A DNA stretch of 62,661 bases from Phycisphaerae bacterium (lineage in GTDB: Bacteria; Planctomycetota; Phycisphaerae; Tepidisphaerales; Tepidisphaeraceae): NCBI GenBank assembly GCA_030448225.1, contig JAUJNJ010000027.1:1611-64271 (forward strand). Reading direction: 5' to 3'. The notes under the pieces were generated by a model that saw only the letters and a program-made list of their open reading frames with translations, searched no databases and had not been told where the DNA came from. A program made the position numbers and the translations under genes. Positions within the stretch are counted from its first letter, which is position 1; every line of letters starts with the position of its first letter. Below are positions 59,010 to 62,661 of the stretch, piece after piece.

Positions 59010-59053
59010 TCAGGACCTCCATACGTCTGATGCAATGCAACGGCCGGATGCGT

Positions 59054-59124
59054 TGCCACAGATGGGGCACGGATAAACACAGATACCAGATTCCAATCTG
59101 TGTCCATCAGTGCCCATCTGTGGC
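59054..59124. repeat. CACAGATG-type inverted repeat
   Basis: Arms at 59054-59083 and 59096-59124 (GCCACAGATGGGGCAC... / ...GTGCCCATCTGTGGC) match imperfectly over 29-30 bp. It is a second copy of the 56168-56240 family with several changes. Confidence 0.85.
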
Positions 59125-59141
59125 TAAGGAACTCCAACAAA

Positions 59142-59250
59142 ATGAACGCCAAGACGCCGAGACGCCAAGGTAGGAGGAGGGGAAACACAACAGCAGGGAA
59201 CAGATGCTTCTCTCGTTCTTCCTTGGCGTCATGGCGTCTTGGCGTTCACT
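59142..59250. repeat. AACGCCAAGACGCC-type inverted repeat
   Basis: The arms at 59142-59170 (ATGAACGCCAAGACGCCGAG...) and 59221-59250 (CCTTGGCGTCATGGCGTCTT...) are imperfect inverted copies with a 50-bp loop, 10 bp before the 3' end of the WYL gene. Confidence 0.85.
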
Positions 59251-59257
59251 CATTCTG

Positions 59258-59940
59258 TTAGAGCTCTAAACCAGAATTCTGTCCGCGGCCGATTCGTGCC
59301 CTGGCGCGCGACGGCGTCCGAGCACCCTCGGCGCCTTTACGGGGCGCCCACCCCAGCCCGTCGAGCAGCTTGCGCACCTGTTGCAGGTACAGTTCCTCCC
59401 GGTGGCTGATCCGGCCGTCGGAGACGACCTCGTTCAGCACCGACGCGTAGATCCGCGCGTGCACGCTCTTGCGCTCGTTGGGCTCGATGCGGTCGCCGAG
59501 TTCCTTCGACAGCGACACCTCCTCGGCCGTCACCTGCCCGTCGAGCATCGCCGACTCGAGCTGGCGGAAGTACTCCTCCGACGGCGACGCGGCCTCGATC
59601 GGGCGTTCGCTCCAGCGCGAGCGCGCGAGGACGGCCACGTCAGCGCCGCCGCCGGCGTCGGCGTCCTGCGGCAGCGTCACGGGCATCCGCGGCTCGAACG
59701 CCTCGCCCGCGTCGTCGACCGTCGCGATCCGGTCCACGCGGAAGTCGCCACGGCGAGCCGCCCCTCCGGCACCGGCGACCGCTGCCAGCAGTGCACGACC
59801 GGCCCGCTGGCGAAGCGGTGCAGCCGGTACGGCTCCACGAGGTAATCGCTCGCCGCCTGCTCGCCCGGCCGGCGGTACCCGAGGCGGACCACGCGGCCGG
59901 CGGCCGCGAGGCGGACGATCTCACTCAACGGCTCGGCCAT
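59258..59940 (-). CDS. WYL-domain protein with helical C-terminal domain (frameshifted)
   Basis: About 228 aa from the ATG at 59940. N-terminal WYL-like fold: LSEIVRLAAAGRVVRLGYRRPGEQAASDYLVEPYRLHRFASGPVVHCWQRS. After a slip near 59,765 the expected FRVDRIATVDDAGEAFEPRMPVTLP follows. The C-terminal unit (SEEYFRQLESAMLDGQVTAEEVSLSKELGDRIEPNERKSVHARIYASVLNEVVSDGRISHREELYLQQVRKLLDGLGW) is all-helical and resembles TerB-like acidic helix bundles. There is no DNA-binding wHTH, unlike typical WYL regulators. Ligand-sensing role inferred; partner unknown. Confidence 0.7.
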
Positions 59941-60018
59941 CTGGCTCCCTTCCCGAAGTTCCTTCACGCCGTCGTCAACGCGGTCGGCAATTCTACAGGA
60001 CAGTAACGGAAGTACGGG

Positions 60019-60208
60019 AATTGAACCACGGAGACACGGAGACACGGAGGTAGGAGGAGCGAATACTAGGATGGAACAATGGAGGATGGAGGAAGGGCAT
60101 TAGCAGGCGTCTCCCGCTTCGGTCTTCCTCCACCCTCCATCTTCCATCCTCCATCTTCGTCTTCCTCCGTCCTGCCTCCGTGCCTCCGTGTCTCCGTGGT
60201 TCAATTCC
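60019..60208. repeat. ACGGAGACACGG-type long inverted repeat
   Basis: The left arm 60019-60050 (AATTGAACCACGGAGACACG...) pairs with the right arm at about 60173-60208 (...TCTCCGTGGTTCAATTCC). Between them lies a CCTCCATCTTCC-type inverted region. About 190 bp of palindromic sequence stands in front of the phytoene-desaturase-like gene. Confidence 0.88.
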
Positions 60209-60254
60209 TTCCCTCACCCGGCGGCGCAAGACCCGCCGCCTAGAATCGCACGCG

Positions 60255-61835
60255 ATGAGCAAGCACGTGGTGGTGATCGGGGGCGGCGTCGGCGGGCTTT
60301 CGGCGGCGATTCGGCTGGCGGCCGGCGGGTTCCGCGTCACGCTGCTCGAGCAGAACGAGCGCGTCGGCGGGAAGCTCAACCTCTGGGAGGTCCCGCACCC
60401 GGGCCGGCCGGGCGGGCGGCCGTTCCGGTTCGACACGGGGCCGAGCTTGTTCACGCTGCCGTTCGTGTTCGAGTCGCTCTTCTAATCGGCCGGCGAGCGG
60501 ATGGCGGACCACCTGTCCGTCCGCCGGCTCGACCCGATCGCCCGCTTCGCCTGGGCCGACGGCACGTCGCTCGAACTCCGCGGCGGCGCGGCGGACCTCG
60601 AACGGGAGATCGCCCGCCTCGCCCCCGGCGACGTCGAGGGCTGGCGACGCTTCGCCGCCCGCGGCAAGGAGATCTGGGACCTGTCGGCGGAGTTGTTCCT
60701 CTACCACGCGCCCGAGCAGGTGCTGAGCGGCAAGTTGAACGGCGGCGCAGCGGCCGCCGCCGGCGGGGCGGCACGGCTGTCCAGCGCGTGGCAGATGCTG
60801 AGCGTGCCGTTCAAGATCGGCATGTTCAGCAACTTCGCAAAGCTCGTCGACCGCCACGTCGCGAGCCCGAAACTCCGCGAGGTGCTCTACCAGTACGCGA
60901 CCTACAGCGGCGCCAGCCCGTTCCGCGCGCCGGCCACGCTGGCCGTCATCCCGCACGCGGAACTGCACTTCGGCGGGTGGTACATCGAGGGCGGCATGTA
61001 CCGGCTCGCCGAGGCGCTGGAGCGCGTCGCGCGGAAGCTCGGCGTCGAGATCCGCACCGGCCAGCGCGTCGTGCAGATCGTGACCAAGGGCGCGGCGAAG
61101 GGCACGTGTGTCTCCGCCGTCGCGCTGGCGTCGGGCGACTACGTGTTTGCCGACGCGGTCGTCGCCAACAGCGACGTGATCTACACCTACGGCGAGTTGA
61201 TCGCCGCCGCGGACCGTCCGCACTACCAGGACGCAAAGCTCGCGAAGATCGAGGCCGGCGGCAGCGGGATGGTGCTGCTGCTCGGCATCGAGGGGACGTA
61301 CCCGCAGCTCGCGCACCACAACAAGTTCATGCCCGCCGACTACCGCAGCGACCTCACCACGATGTTCGAGACGCACACGGTGCCGGATGACCCGTGCATC
61401 TACGCCTGCGCCACGACCCGCACCGACCCCACCCAAGCCCCCGACGGCTGCGAGAACCTGTTCGTCCTCGCCTCGGCCCCCGCACTCGACGACGCCAACT
61501 CGCTCGACTGGGCGGCCGAGGGGCCGCGGTACCGCGACCAACTCGTGCGCACCCTCGAAGAGCGGTGGGGGCTGACGGACCTGAGCCGGCGGATCGTCGT
61601 CGAGCGGCGGATCACGCCGCGGGATTTGGCGTCGCTCTACAACGCCAACCGCGGCAGCATCTACGGCATCGGCAGCAACAGCCGTAAAAACGCGTTCCTC
61701 CGCCCGCCCAACCGCGACAAGCGGATCAAGGGCCTCTACTTCGCCGGCGGCGCCACCCACCCCGGGGGCGGCCTGCCGCTCGTGGCGCTGTCGGGCAAGA
61801 TCGTGAGCGAACTCGTGGCGGAGGATCTTGGTTAG
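60255..61835 (+). CDS. phytoene-desaturase-like FAD oxidoreductase with an in-frame TAA
   Basis: About 526 codons. N-terminus: VVVIGGGVGGLSAAIRLAAG (dinucleotide fold) and FRFDTGPSLFTLPFVFESLF. A TAA at 60483-60485 then interrupts the same frame, which goes on with SAGERMADHLSVRRLDPIAR, exactly the next block of the family. Later parts: SPFRAPATLAVIPHAELHFGGWYIEGGMYRLAEALERVARKLG (typical of CrtI), FADAVVANSDVIYTYGELI and GLYFAGGATHPGGGLPLVALSGKIVSEL (FAD-binding end). It acts on carotenoid-like isoprenoids. A single G-to-T change (GAA to TAA) would explain the stop. No phytoene synthase is nearby. Confidence 0.87.
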
Positions 61836-61848
61836 GACGTCGCGGATG

Positions 61849-61880
61849 AGCCACCGATGGGGCACCGATGAGCACCGATT
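61849..61880. repeat. single arm of the CACCGATG family
   Basis: GCCACCGATGGGGCACCGAT then GAGCACCGATT; no complementary arm follows within 150 bp. Confidence 0.75.
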
Positions 61881-62010
61881 AGGCGGAGAGGCATCGGGGC
61901 TCAGTGAGCGAGTGGGAGAGCGGAACGGGGGGGCCACGAGCGAACTACTGCACGGGATCTTGAGCGCTTGGTCAACCTCTCCCCGGGGCTGCGAAGGTCG
62001 AAGGAGGTTA

Positions 62011-62541
62011 ATGATGAAACTTCTGGCATCCTTTCGCTTCTCTTGCAGCCACAATGCGTTCGATGTGTCGGATGCGGGCGTAGAACCGTGGCGTGAGCCA
62101 TCGGAGTTAGACGGACTTCCATTGGAAGCACACCTGCGCTTCTTGCAGCGAGGCTGGTACAAACGGGGACGCTCAATCTGCTTCCGTACGCTCGTTCAGA
62201 GCTACGACAACCGCATCGACGTTCTTCGTTCCGCGTCACATTCGGTGCCCCCAGAGGCCGACCGTGTGCTCGCGTTCAACATCTCCTTGCCGAGCGGCAC
62301 GCTCATGGTGCTCGGCCTCGACCACGTTGAACACGTGAGCGTCGGAGCGGGCGACCACACCCTGTACTGTCGAGCGTTTAACCTCGGCGTCGAGCCCCCA
62401 CCAGAAGCACCGCTACTGGATGACGGCCAGTTTCTACGGCGGAATGATCTGGAACGTTTCGAGCTTGTCCTTGTCCCGGGAAGTGTGAATCAAGAGGGTG
62501 TCATCCACGGTTCGCATACCCTGTCACCACGAACATCCTAA
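62011..62541 (+). CDS. hypothetical protein
   Basis: Protein of 176 aa from the first of two ATGs (MMKLLASFRFSCSHNAFDVS), preceded by AAGGAGGTTA, the best ribosome site in the window. A single beta-rich domain is suggested: ICFRTLVQSYDNRIDVLRSAS, ADRVLAFNISLPSGTLMVLGLDHVEHVSVGAGDHTLYCRAFNLG. The spacing is reminiscent of the ComJ-like family of nuclease inhibitors, but identity is too low to name it. Codon use is less GC-biased than the neighbours, which hints at transfer. The last 120 bp of the window hold no feature I can support. Confidence 0.65.
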   Translation: MMKLLASFRFSCSHNAFDVSDAGVEPWREPSELDGLPLEAHLRFLQRGWYKRGRSICFRTLVQSYDNRIDVLRSASHSVPPEADRVLAFNISLPSGTLMVLGLDHVEHVSVGAGDHTLYCRAFNLGVEPPPEAPLLDDGQFLRRNDLERFELVLVPGSVNQEGVIHGSHTLSPRTS

Positions 62542-62661
62542 GTGCTTCCCTCGGCCGGCAGGAGCCGCGCGGCGACGCCGCCCTTCACCGGAAAGAACAC
62601 TGGTGGCCGAGCCCCGCGGCTCCCCCCGGCGCGCGCCGGGCGGGGCGGGTCCGCAGCAAAA

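Noticed and set aside
60483..60485. Recoded stop (selenocysteine or pyrrolysine) in the desaturase-like gene
   Set aside because: The codon is TAA, not TGA or TAG, and the position is not a catalytic residue in the family. A mutation or error is simpler.
60240..62162. Minus-strand open frame of about 640 codons
   Set aside because: Antisense to the phytoene-desaturase-like gene. It spans repeats and has no recognisable domain.

Overview
The window is high-GC DNA that looks like a chromosome segment of a planctomycete (PVC superphylum). The evidence is two exported HEAT/c-type-cytochrome proteins of the PVC type, a DUF1080 sugar-hydrolase-like protein, a KDO transferase (implying an outer membrane), several hypothetical proteins of a planctomycete character, and intergenic spaces filled with long inverted repeats built from short degenerate units. 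The class is not resolved. Many genes are cut by single-base indels inside otherwise well-conserved proteins (gyrB, purB, a glycosyltransferase, a GH15 enzyme and others). I read most of these as assembly or read errors, because essential genes are hit and both the upstream and downstream domains are conserved. Such genes are annotated over their full extent.

Layout. 1-10 kb: the end of dinB, a TrpG/PabA amidotransferase, an M50 membrane protease, an HMA metal-binding protein, two tandem diacylglycerol-kinase-like genes, a metallophosphoesterase and a small zinc-peptidase-like protein. 10-14.5 kb: a sigma-70 factor, nadD, and waaA with a repeat inserted in its reading frame. 14.5-22.8 kb: two cytochrome/HEAT proteins, a sulfotransferase and a double-domain PTPS/QueD-like protein. 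23.4-26.8 kb: gyrB followed by a VapBC-type toxin-antitoxin pair. 26.9-38.9 kb: an M48 protease, planctomycete hypotheticals, a Ycf46-like AAA ATPase, a soluble histidine kinase, a DegT aminotransferase and a TolC/HlyD export pair.

38.9-45.6 kb is an accessory island and the most interesting part. Directly behind hlyD is a small integron-like cassette array. It has a GTTATGC core site and then three consecutive ORF-plus-attC units (GNAT acetyltransferase, decayed zinc ribbon, unknown 109-aa protein). Each unit ends in a site of about 100 bp with inverted arms, an unpaired A and, in two of the three, a TAAC that supplies the stop codon. No integrase is present. Behind it lie an AraC regulator, a 12-bp direct repeat spaced 21 bp (probable operator), an amidohydrolase and a SnoaL-like protein, a transposase fragment fused to half an attC, and an ApeA-like HEPN anti-phage protein.

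46-62.6 kb: a glycan-metabolism pair (glycogen-synthase-like glycosyltransferase and a GH15 glucoamylase-like enzyme fused to a ferredoxin domain), an exported coiled-coil protein, purB, a fatty-acid desaturase, a cNMP-domain/thioredoxin-reductase-like protein that lacks the redox CxxC, a DUF1080 protein, a WYL-domain protein, a phytoene-desaturase-like gene with an in-frame TAA, and a final hypothetical. No rRNA, tRNA or CRISPR array was recognised.
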